From NCBI GenBank assembly GCA_024704765.1, contig JAKMXF010000277.1, positions 310,001 to 374,000 of the forward strand: 64,000 nt of DNA, in the 5' to 3' direction. Origin of the DNA: Oopsacas minuta. Taxonomy: Eukaryota > Porifera > Hexactinellida > Lyssacinosida > Leucopsacidae. The notes below the pieces were generated by a model, which was given only the letters and a program-made list of their open reading frames with translations, ran no database searches and had not been told where the DNA came from. The position numbers were made by a program, and so were the translations under genes. Below are positions 44,793 to 56,130 of this stretch, piece after piece. The number at the start of each line of letters is the position of its first letter. The first letter of the stretch is position 1.

Positions 44793-45198
44793 TCAAGAAA
44801 ATCTATTAAAGAATGAGATATTTGAAGACATATTCTGTGATGGCGCTGCGAATGGCATGAGCGGTGCGGATGGAGTTACATAATCTTCATGAATCTTGAT
44901 AGGCTGGGCATCATCATCGTCATCTGTGTAGTGATTAATTGCCATTAATGGTTCCGCTTCTTCCTCATCATCATCATAATATTCTCTCTGTTGAGCTTTC
45001 TTCCTCTTTTGTACTTTACATATTACGAAGCAGATACATGTAAACCAACATACAGTAAAACATACTATTAAGAATAAAACTCCAAATGAACCTATAATGA
45101 GGACTGGGACAGATATGCCAAATAAATCACCTGGCACATCATCGGTAGGATTGTTCTGCAGCATTGTTTCCTCCACGAAGGCTCTATTAAGAAGATTC
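44793..45198 (-). CDS. Single-pass membrane protein, last exon (5' part missing)
   Basis: Open minus-strand exon after an acceptor ttgtatag at 45199. It encodes a short outside segment, a strong TM helix (SVPVLIIGSFGVLFLIVCFT), a Cys-rich turn, a basic stop-transfer (KVQKRKKAQQR) and an acidic tail (YYDDDEEEAEPL, TDDDDDAQP). The tail holds a PSAP motif of the kind that binds TSG101/ESCRT-I. The open frame continues past 45198 into a hAT MITE and is not coding there. No upstream exon was found, so the extracellular part is unknown. Confidence 0.5.
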
Positions 45199-45244
45199 CT
45201 ATACAAATCAATAAAAGAACTAAAATATACATTATACATTATAT

Positions 45245-45484
45245 CAATGTTTTTCAACCTTATTAAAGTGCGGCACACCACTTTCATATATAATTTGCAA
45301 AGAATACTTGTAAAATCGCTGACTAAATTTTCCAAGAATTATACCATATGTAATTTTTTTGGTTTATGAAACACCCTGAAAGCATAGTATACAAATTTGT
45401 TCTATGCCAGTGACTTTTTGGTGGTGCACTTAACAACGTTCTGAGCCACACAATTGTCCCCTGCACACCGATTGAGAACCACTG
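45245..45484. mobile_element. hAT-like MITE, near-perfect TSD
   Basis: Ends CAATGTTTTTCAACC and, reverse-complemented, CAGTGGTTCTCAATC; flanks cattatat and cattctat match 7 of 8. No ORF. Confidence 0.7.
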
Positions 45485-45537
45485 CATTCTATAATTATAT
45501 AATCAGAGCACTTTCAAAAGAAGGATTCAAACCTAGC

Positions 45538-45721
45538 CAGGCCTTTATCTAGGTGGTTCCGCGCACTCAGGAGTGCGCGATTTTTGGGAAATAGTTATGA
45601 GGGTGCCCAAAATCTGACCTTATAAGGTGGTATCCCCTTGCTCTTAATACATGAGGGTGTGGGAAATTAGATCTATGTACACTTAGGGTGCGCGGGTTAC
45701 CTAACTCTAGATGAAGCCCTG
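45538..45721. mobile_element. hAT-like MITE, near-perfect TSD
   Basis: 184 bp. Ends CAGGCCTTTATCTAGG and, reverse-complemented, CAGGGCTTCATCTAGAG; flanks aacctagc and aacctaga match 7 of 8. Confidence 0.75.
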
Positions 45722-46660
45722 AACCTAGAGCAATAACATTGATAAAATACAAAAACATGTTAATTTCGCTATACTGGACGACATCTTAGATGGTAAGTTT
45801 CCCAGTTTAGTTGTGTTAATTTTGGGAAATTCTATTCAAAGATTCATCTAATTGTGCGTGTAACAATATTTATGATACACTATTGGAATATACCAGGAAT
45901 TTACTTCGTAATCAGGCAGGAAATTTCAAATCCACTGAAAATGTCTATTTTAGTCTTTATTAACGGAAGTGATATGTAATACTAATACATATCATGGGAT
46001 CATGGTAAATTTGACAATTGAAAACGGGAAATATTATGTAAAGGGGTTTGTAATATGCAAGTGAGAACACTAATATAATCTCATATACAATTATCTAGTG
46101 CCTACTAAATATTATGAATTTATGTATAGAAGGATATATTGTTGGGATAATTATTTCAATTACTGTGGTTCATATTACAAGAAGTATTCATTTTCCAGTA
46201 ATCTCTTATTACAAATTTACATATATCATATTCAAATATTTCAAAGAGATGGTCTTTTGATGAACAAATATATGAATATAATAACAAGAATATTTATTGC
46301 TCAAAAGGATAGTCCTTTCTATCCTGGAAGTGTAAAGTGGTTTCTTGTCAAGGCTTGGCACTGATATATCGCTCATGGAGAAATCAAAAGTTCAGGCCAA
46401 AGCCAAAATCTAAGATCTTTGTTCTTGATCTGATGACACTAGCGTATATCTTCCTATCTATCGATTACAATGTCGAATAAAATTGATAGTATTAGTGATA
46501 TTACCTAAAGTAAAATTGTAAAAATTAAGGGATATATTCCAAACAGTGCACATAATTTTGGAAATGATATTACAAATTGGCATACACAAATATATAAATA
46601 GTGATTTATCTAGCATTGAAGTAGTTTTGACGTTAGGGGTAAATTTCTAACTTATAAAAA
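45722..46660. other. Intergenic upstream of seven-pass gene A
   Basis: Very AT-rich. No ORF with coding character; no recognised repeat. Confidence 0.3.
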
Positions 46661-47872
46661 ATGAAATTTGTATACAAATATTTAGTAAGTAATTATATCT
46701 TGGAGGTAATATTGGATATTATTTGTATTTGTGTCTTTTCTATCCACATTATTCTACTACTTGCATGGCTAATTGTCTTATTTCAATCTATAAAACGTTC
46801 GAGGGGGAAAATGAAGTATTCTATTCTAGCTCTATGCCAACAAGATGTCAAATTGGAGGCTCTAAATTCAAGAGTAGAATACCGTAAATGTTTATTCCTG
46901 TTTGCTATTGTATTATGCGAGCTAATTTCTTCAAGCTTTACCATACTCACAGGTATAAATTCAATATTTTATTTTTTCTCCAATCATTCTAATATACTGT
47001 CACATAATCATGATAGACCAGCATACAATATGGAAGGTGCTAGAGCAACTAATCTCACTCCATCATATGATTTCCCTAACTATAGTGTTTCAGTGGGCTT
47101 CAATGGTATGGCTTTTCATGTTGCTTTCGGTATTCCTTTGGTTTTAGCTTTCTCAATGGTTTACACTCTCATGTCCTATTATGTAATGGTAACTAAGAAG
47201 TCCCTGAATTACAATAACCCACTGAAATCAGTGGAATTAGCAAGTAAACACAAGTTTTTCCTTCTCAGTTCATCTCTTGCTTGTGTCATCCTGTTCTTAT
47301 TGTTACTAAGTGAGGAGGTGTATATCATTCTGCATATATTTGAGTGCTGCATTGTCACAGTACAATTAGTTCTTACATTTCACTACAGAGCTAAACTTAT
47401 TTGTGTTATCAAATGGAAGAAATTGGATGCTAAAATAGCATTTGGAAAAGACCATTATTTATTCAAATCATATTCGAATACCCTTCGAAAATTTAAAAGA
47501 TTCACATTTATTTATATTATTATTGTGGCTTCATTCTATCTTCATGTAATTTTCCGAATCCCAATAGTATTATTAACAGAGCATAAAGAATGGTTCCGTG
47601 TACTTACAAATGCACTACTCATACATTTTGATGGATTCAAGGAATTTTCTTACATAGCTAGTACAAGTGCATATATTCTTGAGGAAGCAGCTTTGTCTCT
47701 CTCCCTTATCTGTCTATTCTTCCTGAATATATGTAGTCTCCCTTTTTTGTTATCAAAAACAAATATAACTCCTCAATTCAACTGCAAACATTTCTGTTTC
47801 AGGGTTAATATGAACTTGAGGGAACCTCTGTTAAATAATATACATTATGTTTGGATTATTAATTGCACATGA
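46661..47872 (+). CDS. Orphan seven-pass membrane protein A
   Basis: 403 residues, intronless. Hydrophobic segments near 15-42, 76-104, 151-178, 200-220, 222-246, 285-310 and 348-378. Loops after TM1, 3 and 5 are basic (IKRSRGKMKY, VTKKSLNYNN, KWKKLDAKIAFGK), while the loop after TM2 has N-glycosylation sites; this predicts N-out, C-in topology as in GPCRs. Classical GPCR motifs (DRY, NPxxY, E-R) are absent. Parts are almost identical at DNA level to the inverted paralogue B (51031-52224). A receptor role is an inference from topology only. Confidence 0.65.
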   Translation: MKFVYKYLVSNYILEVILDIICICVFSIHIILLLAWLIVLFQSIKRSRGKMKYSILALCQQDVKLEALNSRVEYRKCLFLFAIVLCELISSSFTILTGINSIFYFFSNHSNILSHNHDRPAYNMEGARATNLTPSYDFPNYSVSVGFNGMAFHVAFGIPLVLAFSMVYTLMSYYVMVTKKSLNYNNPLKSVELASKHKFFLLSSSLACVILFLLLLSEEVYIILHIFECCIVTVQLVLTFHYRAKLICVIKWKKLDAKIAFGKDHYLFKSYSNTLRKFKRFTFIYIIIVASFYLHVIFRIPIVLLTEHKEWFRVLTNALLIHFDGFKEFSYIASTSAYILEEAALSLSLICLFFLNICSLPFLLSKTNITPQFNCKHFCFRVNMNLREPLLNNIHYVWIINCT

Positions 47873-48535
47873 GTGAATGTTGTATGAGTAATTGGTTGTT
47901 TTGGCTCAATTAAATTTTGAAAGTATACTTTGATAACATTGTATGGTCACTTGACAGGAAACAGAACCATGTCAGGTTAATCACTTCATTTCGGATAATC
48001 GGGTCAAAATGACCAGATCTGGTTTTTCAATTTCAAGATTGTTTATTTCAAAGGTTAAATTCAATCACATAAATATTTCAACTTAGATTGTTCAATTTCC
48101 CACTTCTTAGAAAAATTTGCCATAGCCTGAATTCTTCCACTCATTTGGCCAAAAATAATCTGCAGTAGCACTACTAGCCTGCCTGTGACTGCGTTTAACC
48201 AAAAAAATCAGAGCAGCCATGACAACGTTTCCAAACCTGTTGGTATCGTGAACGCCTTATCAATTTTCTTTGGACCATGCAGGTTGAGAAATCCTGAGTA
48301 ATGAAATGGAATAATATGAATTTATTGATTGAACACAAAAATAATTTGATAAGAATCGTTAATAATCCCTTTACAAACCGATACGATCTATAATCGTTAT
48401 TAAAAATTGTAATAATTCAAGTCTTTAAAGTTCTTTAGAAGATTTGTATAAACTGTATTATTGAAGTGATAATGCATATATATGTTCAATACAAATATGT
48501 TGGCAATTATAAAGAACTCAATATCCCCGAAAATT
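47873..48535. other. Intergenic, no gene seen
   Basis: Contains a diverged MITE-like stretch near 47970-48020 (aggttaatcacttcatttcggataatcgggtc). Otherwise nothing recognised. Confidence 0.3.
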
Positions 48536-49566
48536 CTATAGAATTTTACAATTCTGTTTAGACTTCATACAACTTCTAGGCTTCAGAGCTGATAATATAA
48601 CTTCGTTAAATACGTTCTTCAATCCTTTATTTGTTAGAGCAGAGCACTCAACATATTTCATAGCGCCTATCTCTCTCATCATCTGAACGCCTTCAGGATG
48701 TGAGACTGGTGTTAGTCTCTTTCTTTTTAGTGTTGATAATGCATCTTGATCATCTCGCAAATCTAATTTAGTTCCAACGAGTATCTTGGGTATGCTCGCA
48801 CAATGGAAATTAACTTCAGGATCCCATTTGAGTTTTACGTTTCTGAAAGAAGACGGACTTACTAGTGAGAAACAAATCAAAAATGCATCTGCTTCTGGAT
48901 ACGACAACGGCCTTAAACTGTCGTAATCGGATGCACCTAACAATTATATAACAGTGAAACTCTAATAAGATGTATCCCTTTGAGAAACAAATCAGTAGTA
49001 CGTACGTACTTTCTGAGTGTACAATTTATGAATACGATCTGATTAAAATAAATAGGAAGTAATATCATACACTAACCTGATGTATCCCATAGTCTCATGT
49101 TAAGCGGCTTGTCATCAACCAGGACATTTGCAGAAAAGTTATCGAATCTAATTTGAGTAATAATTATTTAAATACAGTATTACCTTGAATAATTGCCCCC
49201 TTATAACTACTTACAGTGAATTATATTTTCCATTTATTTTGATCAATCAACTGTTTTTAGGATAAATGCAAATAATACAAGCACATAGATATGATTAACT
49301 CGAAGTTATCATGTTTAAAAATCGAAACTTCCCTCTTCAAATGAATAATCACCACGGATATTATTCGAGGTAATACTGTAATTAACTTACATAGTGGGGA
49401 TGTATGATTTTGGAAATTTACTATTCGTATAGCTTTCTAAGAGACAGGTCTTACCAACAGCTCTAGAGAAATAGAATGTAGATCAAATCAATAGTAAAGT
49501 CTAAGCATTTTGTGTAGTTACATAAACTCACCTGTCTCCGACTACAACACAGTTGATAAATATCAT
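48536..49566 (-). CDS. Atypical Rho-family GTPase (G12R, Q61A), 4 exons
   Basis: Rac-like small GTPase. Exons (5' to 3'): 49566-49532, 49462-49391, 49147-49077, 48936-48536, giving 192 residues, the same length as Rac1 and co-linear with it. Shared motifs: YIPT with Thr35, [40 protein letters not shown] and C-terminal CKIL (a CAAX box favouring geranylgeranylation). The P-loop reads GDRAVGKT (Arg at Rac Gly12) and switch II reads DTSGASDY (Ser59, Ala61). Either change at 12 or 61 blocks GTP hydrolysis in known Rho/Ras proteins; Rnd proteins also carry DTSG. It is therefore probably constitutively GTP-bound. An open frame continues upstream of the ATG to an acceptor at 49589 and perhaps to an exon near 49800-49850, so an N-terminal extension is possible. 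Confidence 0.88.
49175..49378. mobile_element. TA-flanked MITE in Rho intron 2
   Basis: 204 bp. Left TA|CAGTATTACCTTGAATAAT; right end reverse-complemented CAGTATTACCTCGAATAAT, then TA. Good inverted repeats and a clean TA duplication (pogo-like). Confidence 0.85.
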
Positions 49567-49589
49567 ATTCTGTTTCTTTAGCCTGAATT

Positions 49590-51030
49590 CTGCAAAATAT
49601 AAGAATTGAAAATATTTTAAAATAATTGCTAATAAAATCAGTAAATGTAATTACAGTTAATTTGATAACTAAATTTTAAAATACGGTATAATTATAATAA
49701 CTGGAATTTAATGATCAGTTATAATCCTATAAATTGATCAGCTAAAGCAAATTGAATATTTCAAATATATGTTAACTTACGCTTGTTAATATAATACTTG
49801 TAGAGTTGAGGATAAAGCTTTCTCAAATCGAATTTGCAATAACTGCATAGTCGAAATGTAAATTTTTAGACTAAACAACATGTAGATATTTAAGGTGGTT
49901 TAGTTAATTAAGCTGGTGAAGCAAACATTGCAAATAATAAAGTCAATTTTCACATTTTTCCGTATACTTATAGTTAGTAGCTCAACAATAAAAATCATAT
50001 TACTACAAAAATATCAAAACTATATTCAGAAGCATATGGTTATATCACTCACATTTCCAAGGTATTAGAATATTTTTCAAAGTACCTAAATGTCGGATAA
50101 TTAGAAGATCAATTCTTAGGAAATGTAAAGGCTCAAACTACTCAAACCATTTATACCTATAGTGTATTTCAATATGTATTCTTCAACACCTCCGGGATTA
50201 TTTTCATTTCCCAAAATGTTTCAATTGAAGAAACCCGCGAAATGATAAACAAACTTAAAGCAATTAATCACAAACCATAAACAATCATGTCAATTACTTT
50301 GCCTATTATTAAGATAATTAGTAAGAAGTTAATTTAACCGATTGCGTCGGGAAATGTGCGATCTTATGACGTCAATATGGTGCTGAAATCTCGATTTGAG
50401 TGCGGGAAGTGGTAAAATTCACGTGTTCCTTTTTGTTACGAACGTAACACTTCGGTCCTAATCGGTGAAGGTAGTTGAATGAAATTGGATATGGATTGTA
50501 AATGAAAATTATCGTCGATTTGCACGTATTGAAATCGAAAAATGTTGCTTATAGCAAAAAATAGACAGATGTTGTTGAATAACCATTCAAATCTCATAAT
50601 TCACGTAGATACTTGCTATAAACGGCTACATAGGGGGTTACTCTTACAAAATAATTCAATAACATATATGCCATATACGTATATTTGTGAATTACATTGT
50701 TCTAAATATATCTATATTATAATACTCAAAGGGGCCGTCAATTTGGAGAATAATGGATACCTCGAGGCACAATGCGCCGAGTTCATCGCGAAGCGACGAG
50801 CTAAAGGTTAGTAGTAGTAATATTATCAAGTACTGTACAGCTAGAAGTTAAATTATTATTGCGAACTTAGTTCTCAAAATTGCATACCATAATGATCCTT
50901 CCCCTGACAAACGACAATCAAACAAACATTGAGTATAATATACATATTAATAATACAAGCATAACAGATTCTAAATATGAAGATAAACTAGTTGTGATAG
51001 GAAGCACACTAAAAATCTACATAATGCAAA
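49590..51030. other. Region upstream of the Rho gene
   Basis: AT-rich. A possible upstream Rho exon lies at about 49795-49855 (donor gtaagt on the minus strand). A gttacgaacgtaac palindrome with its flank (50435-50475) recurs inverted near 12705-12745. The Helitron-like copy is listed separately. Confidence 0.3.
50560..50815 (+). mobile_element. Helitron-like repeat copy
   Basis: Shares about 250 bp with 6890-7140, including the open frame [13 protein letters not shown]...EAQCAEF, and ends with gcgaagcgacgagctaaagg. Confidence 0.55.
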
Positions 51031-52224
51031 TTATTGTAACAAAGGTTCTCTCAAGTTCTTATTAATCCTGAAACAGAAACGTTTGCAGTTGAATTTAAAA
51101 CTTATATTTGTTTTTGATAATAAATAGGGCAGACTAATCAGGTTTAGAATGAATAGAAATATCAAGGAAACAGATATACATAATCGTGCTAGTGTTGATC
51201 CGACGAGAGAAAGGTAATTTAATACTTGTTTTACCTCTTCATTGATTTGTATGTGTAGTCCATAGGTACGTGACAAATTGTTAGCAAGAAAGAGCCCAAA
51301 AAACATCATTGAAGTACGGAAAATTACACCCAAATAGAAAAAATCCATAATAAATATATAAATAAACGTGAAGTATTTGAAATTTCGAAGAATATTCGAA
51401 TATGATTTGAATAAATAATGGTCTTTTCCAAATGCTATTTTAGCATCCAATTTCTTCCATTTGATAACACAAATAAGTTTAGCTCTGTAGTGAAATGTAA
51501 GAACTAATTGTACTGTGACAATGCAGCACTCAAATATATGCAGAATGATATACACCTCCTCACTTAGTAACAATAAGAACAGGATGACACAAGCAAGAGA
51601 TGAACTGAGAAGGAAAAACTTGTGTTTACTTGCTAATTCCACTGATTTCAGTGGGTTATTGTAATTCAGGGACTTCTTAGTTACCATTACATAATAGGAC
51701 ATGAGAGTGTAAACCATTGAGAAAGCTAAAACCAAAGGAATACCGAAAGCAACATGAAATATTCTATAATTGAAACCCATCAACCATTTTTTGGTCTCTG
51801 GAATACTATGGTGAGAAGGAGCATCATATGATGTAGTGAGATTAGATGTTATATTATTTGCTATCTTAACTGAGTTATGGTAATGGAACTCTGAGTAACC
51901 TACGTAAGCGGAGTATAATGAATATATGCCTAAGATTATTGTGAGGATAGAAGAAATTAGCTCGCATAATACAATAGCAAACAGGAATAAACATTTACGG
52001 TATTCTACTCTTGAATTTAGAGCCTCCAATTTGGCTTCTTGTTGGCATAGAGCTAGAATAGAATACTTCATTTTCCTCCTCGAACGTTTTATAGATTGAA
52101 ATAAGACAATTAGCCATGCAAGTAGTATAATGATATGGATAAAGAATATACAAATACAAATAATATCCGATATTATCTCAAATAGTAAATTTCCTGCATA
52201 TAAATTGATGAAAGTTTCATTCAT
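51031..52224 (-). CDS. Orphan seven-pass membrane protein B
   Basis: 397 residues, intronless, paralogue of protein A in inverted orientation about 3.2 kb away. Same seven hydrophobic segments and basic inner loops. The first inner loop/TM2 block and the TM3-to-third-inner-loop block are near-identical to A, while the N-terminus, the glycosylated TM2-TM3 loop (NIT, NLT) and the TM6-TM7 loop are divergent. ATG 52224. No named family recognised. Confidence 0.65.
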   Translation of the reverse strand: MNETFINLYAGNLLFEIISDIICICIFFIHIIILLAWLIVLFQSIKRSRRKMKYSILALCQQEAKLEALNSRVEYRKCLFLFAIVLCELISSILTIILGIYSLYSAYVGYSEFHYHNSVKIANNITSNLTTSYDAPSHHSIPETKKWLMGFNYRIFHVAFGIPLVLAFSMVYTLMSYYVMVTKKSLNYNNPLKSVELASKHKFFLLSSSLACVILFLLLLSEEVYIILHIFECCIVTVQLVLTFHYRAKLICVIKWKKLDAKIAFGKDHYLFKSYSNILRNFKYFTFIYIFIMDFFYLGVIFRTSMMFFGLFLANNLSRTYGLHIQINEEVKQVLNYLSLVGSTLARLCISVSLIFLFILNLISLPYLLSKTNISFKFNCKRFCFRINKNLREPLLQ

Positions 52225-53286
52225 TTCAGTAATACTTTACAAACCCAACAATATCAAGTGGATCTATGATAGAACCATCTATTTATATATAATCATTATT
52301 CATAGTAAATTGAAATGTTCATAAACACATTTCTCATATAATCTTAATTGAGATTAATCCCTTGTAATTTTTCCAAAGAATTGTATTGTGTAATATCAAA
52401 TTAGAATTCGATACTTCTAATTGTAATCAAGAGGTTGTGATATATACTCTACGATTGATAGAACTTATGGGATATTATGTAATATCGCAAAATATATCTC
52501 ACCAAAGTTGGGTTGAATTATTCAAATTTATAATAGTGCTAGGCTGGATACACAATATTATATCAGGGCCCTGAAATTCATTATAATGTTCCTAATAATC
52601 AATATAATACTGATCGCTTGGGTATGTCAGAAATATTAATGTACTACGAGTTATAACAGTTAACTTTGTAGCCAGATGGACGCTATCGCTATATTATTAT
52701 GCTGTGTCATTTAATTGGATATTAATTACATTGTATTTGCTCAATTGAGAGCACGAAGTGGCGAGCATACGCGGAGTCGCGGATGCTTAGCGCTGGAATC
52801 TACGCAAGGGCGAGCAAGCGAAGTGCGCTCGTTAGTAATTTTTGGTTAATTATGGAATTTCCATAAATTCAGAAGCTAATATTCATTCATGTAGGAGTTA
52901 GTCGCCTTTTTGGAAATAAGCATATTTATAATGGCAATCAGTAACCCTGTGCTACGCTCTAATTATAATTAATAAATTCGCCTGATGAATTATACGATAC
53001 AATAACTCCAGACTCTAAATAGCATCCTCCACAATCTAGAACTAATATCAAAGTTCTCAAACCTTGTGACCTGGCAATATTAGAAATTACATCCTCATAC
53101 AACATCATTAAATCCAAATTATCTATACTACTAAGGGTATCAAATTATAATTACGTGTGGGTTGTATTATATAATTGCCATAATTATTAGCAGTATGCAC
53201 GAGGGAGAGATTTTATTACTTTCAATCAGTATAATTCTAATAAAGTCAGAAAGTACATTAAAATTAAAGTATTTTGAGTTCAAAAT
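52225..53286. other. Intergenic with hairpin repeat
   Basis: At 52742-52838 several gagc/gctc hairpin motifs end in gcgagcaagcgaagtgcgctcgttag, resembling the 3' end of the Helitron-like repeat. No gene seen. Confidence 0.4.
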
Positions 53287-54261
53287 ATGAGCGGTGAGGT
53301 TCCTCGATTAGAATTCAACTTTTCTCAAACTGACTATGATCGAGAAGAATCAATAAGTCCTTATGATCTTAAAACTGTATCGGCAAATAATGAAAAATGG
53401 TTGGTTGACGAGGCATCGGCGTCACCCTCACCAGATTTCACTATTGCAGAAACAATAGAGGTTGTAGCCACAGAAAACCCGGAAAATTTGATTTCTGAAA
53501 AATCCCTACTTACAGATCGACTAAGTATTCTAGCGCCTGAACCTCTACTTCCTACTAAATACCACCCATTGTGTTTCTGTTACCGACATCCAGATGATTA
53601 CGATCACCATCAACCGAGAGTGTACACGAATGGAATACCTAATGATGAAGACGTCGTTATATACTCTGAAGTAGAAGGGGATGTTACGTGGGCGGAATTG
53701 AAGGCTGCCAGGCCAGACACTCCAAATCTTCACAAGCTATTCCCACTTCTACAATGGTGGCAGCATAATGAAGAAGAGGAAGCGTATCAAAAAGGATTGT
53801 TAGAAAAAGAGAAGAAAATTAGCAAAGTAATCGAAGATATCAGAAAAGCGACGGCAAATGAGAAGCTTAGGCTAGATAGATTATTTCCTTTACCAAACGT
53901 TACCCCGAAACAAATATGCACACCGAAACCAAAGTCTCCTAGTTTGAAACGGAACGAACATATCAATAAAGTTAACACACCCTATAAAACAGCTGATGCA
54001 CAAAGAAACAGACCAACCCTTAAGCAAACAAAGCAAAACACTTCTACATTAGAACGCAGAGGGCAAAAAGATAAGGTGAAAGCTTTGAATAAAGTTGTTT
54101 CTCTCAGCGATCATAGTTTGAGGGAAAAGAAAGCAAAGACCTTCATGCCGTTTTGTACACCAGAAGAGCATATATTCTATGAAATATATGGCTGTACAAA
54201 GAAAGAAATGCAGGAAAGAAGGGACCAAGAGAAGAGAATGAAAGCAGGTGTCAGGTTTTGA
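53287..54261 (+). CDS. Unknown intronless protein, charged and coiled-coil-prone
   Basis: 324 residues from ATG 53287. The acidic N-terminal third has a HPLCFCYRHPDDYDHHQPRV patch. Then LHKLFPLLQWWQ is followed by a highly charged helix (about 165-205), a Lys/Pro-rich disordered stretch, and a basic C-terminus (EIYGCTKKEMQERRDQEKRM). No TM or signal peptide. Codon use and length support a real gene, but I recognise no family. Confidence 0.5.
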   Translation: MSGEVPRLEFNFSQTDYDREESISPYDLKTVSANNEKWLVDEASASPSPDFTIAETIEVVATENPENLISEKSLLTDRLSILAPEPLLPTKYHPLCFCYRHPDDYDHHQPRVYTNGIPNDEDVVIYSEVEGDVTWAELKAARPDTPNLHKLFPLLQWWQHNEEEEAYQKGLLEKEKKISKVIEDIRKATANEKLRLDRLFPLPNVTPKQICTPKPKSPSLKRNEHINKVNTPYKTADAQRNRPTLKQTKQNTSTLERRGQKDKVKALNKVVSLSDHSLREKKAKTFMPFCTPEEHIFYEIYGCTKKEMQERRDQEKRMKAGVRF

Positions 54262-56130
54262 AATATTTATAAATAGTTGGAATGATTTGGTACTTTTCAT
54301 TTATCCTCTGGTTTACAATATATAGCAACATCCATTAACTCGAACATTCGTTATTTCAAACGATATTCACTTTCCTTCGTTGTACCTTTAATACTTATCG
54401 CATCCGTTATCTCACTCTCATACATGCCAACAAGATTGAATAAGAAAACTACTGTAGAGGCATATTATTATTAGTCTCACCCTAAGTTTATTGATTCATC
54501 AGAAAATAGCTATGAACTTTGAATCATTCAATTGAATTGGTCGAAGAAGCACCTAATTCGACAGTATACAAATTTTCGTATTGCTGTAGAGGAGAGCAAA
54601 ATCAAATAGCACTTAATGGTCGCAAAATTCCCATATCTTCAGTATATCGCGAAAATTTAGAGGTTCGAAAACCTATTTATGTAATATCCACAAAAATATG
54701 TGGAAAAATTGTGGGTGTTCGCTTTTCTCTCTATTATGTAATTCTGTTATTTTCGTAAACGCGAAAAAACATCGAAAAAAACAAGCATCTTAATAATTAT
54801 TATTTAAATAATTATTTCCGCTAGTAATATTATCTAATGAATTTGTAGACAGTAAGTTAGATTATATCAATTGCACAATTATGAATTAAGCAAAACGTCA
54901 CCCTAAAAATATATTATAGATCATCGAGGTCATATGACAGAGTTTTTAGAATAATCATTGATTGTTAAATGACATACAAAATCCAATGGACTTTACGACT
55001 TAAATAATCAATTTAAATGCTTTCAATAAGATCACTTCCGTTCATAGGAAAATATCACGTTAAGCTGAGAATTATATGGTCGTTTACGTCATTAGTAGAT
55101 TCTTGCTAATGCTTACAGAGCATATAGCTGATGTACAATATTTGGAAAATGGTAAAAATGGTTAAAGAAAGACTTAAAGACACTATACCCCGCTTTATAG
55201 GGTCACATGGGGACCAGGCCATTTTGACCAAATTCAGCGGAACAAAGGAGTTGGCCCGATTGACCGGTCTACTGTATTCGTAAAAAAATAAAATATTTAA
55301 TTTATACCATAAGAGTGGGTTTCCTTCAGCCAATGATTTGAAATTCATTTATCCTTGATCATTAAAATAGCGATATTCTGTTGACGATGACTAACATGCT
55401 GAAGTTTACTCGCTGAAATGTTTCTAATAATCAAATGGAATTAAACCACCTTATCAATTGAAAATTGGGATGGTCATAATGCGGTTCAATAATAAATAAC
55501 TTAAGATAGTACACAGTAATTATACAGTAATTATACCAAGTGTATCTCTATATAGCTAATTAGCTATATAGTACTATTAAGATCCCCAACCAACATCTAC
55601 AGATGATTGTATTGATCACTAGATAACACTGATAAAATGTATAACCAGAAAAGGACAATGATAATATTTTAAATTTTATCTTCAGTGATAGCGATGATCA
55701 CTGGAAAAAATTGTATTAATCATGGGGGCAGGGGTGCCGAAATTTCTAACAACTTGAACAATCCAGGGGGCTCAAACTTCGTATATAGGGATAGAACCAA
55801 GTGAGCGGGGGCTCGAGCCCACTTGCCCCCCGGGTTCGGAGCCTATGATAGGGGCCACTCTGGGGGAAGTTATTCGGGATATGCGATTGTTGGAGTATGG
55901 CCTACTAATCATGTAAATGAAATCCGAATAAATGTTAATACAAAAACTAAAACGTGACTAGAGTATCGCAAGAATCTCACTCATTGTGGTATGCATGAGA
56001 TACTTTTCATAAAGTACAATAATATAATAAAATGAAAATATTAAAGATATGTCAACAATATTTAATACTTTAAGAAATTCTATTGGAATATTTCAATGTA
56101 AACATTCAATTATTATATGGCATTAAATAT
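54262..56130. other. Intergenic, decayed repeats
   Basis: Diverged MITE-like stretches: 54325-54370 (acatccattaactcgaac, related to the 5300 element), 55130-55280 (ccgctttataggg...cggtctactgta), and 55735-55860, which shares aatttctaacaacttgaacaatccag with 8870-8930. No convincing gene. Confidence 0.35.

Noticed and set aside
46098-46364. 88-codon ORF rich in Tyr, Ile and Lys
   Set aside because: Composition follows the AT-rich background; no motif or neighbour support.
54519-54758. 79-codon ORF downstream of the 53287 gene
   Set aside because: It lies in MITE-like sequence and has no clear domain.
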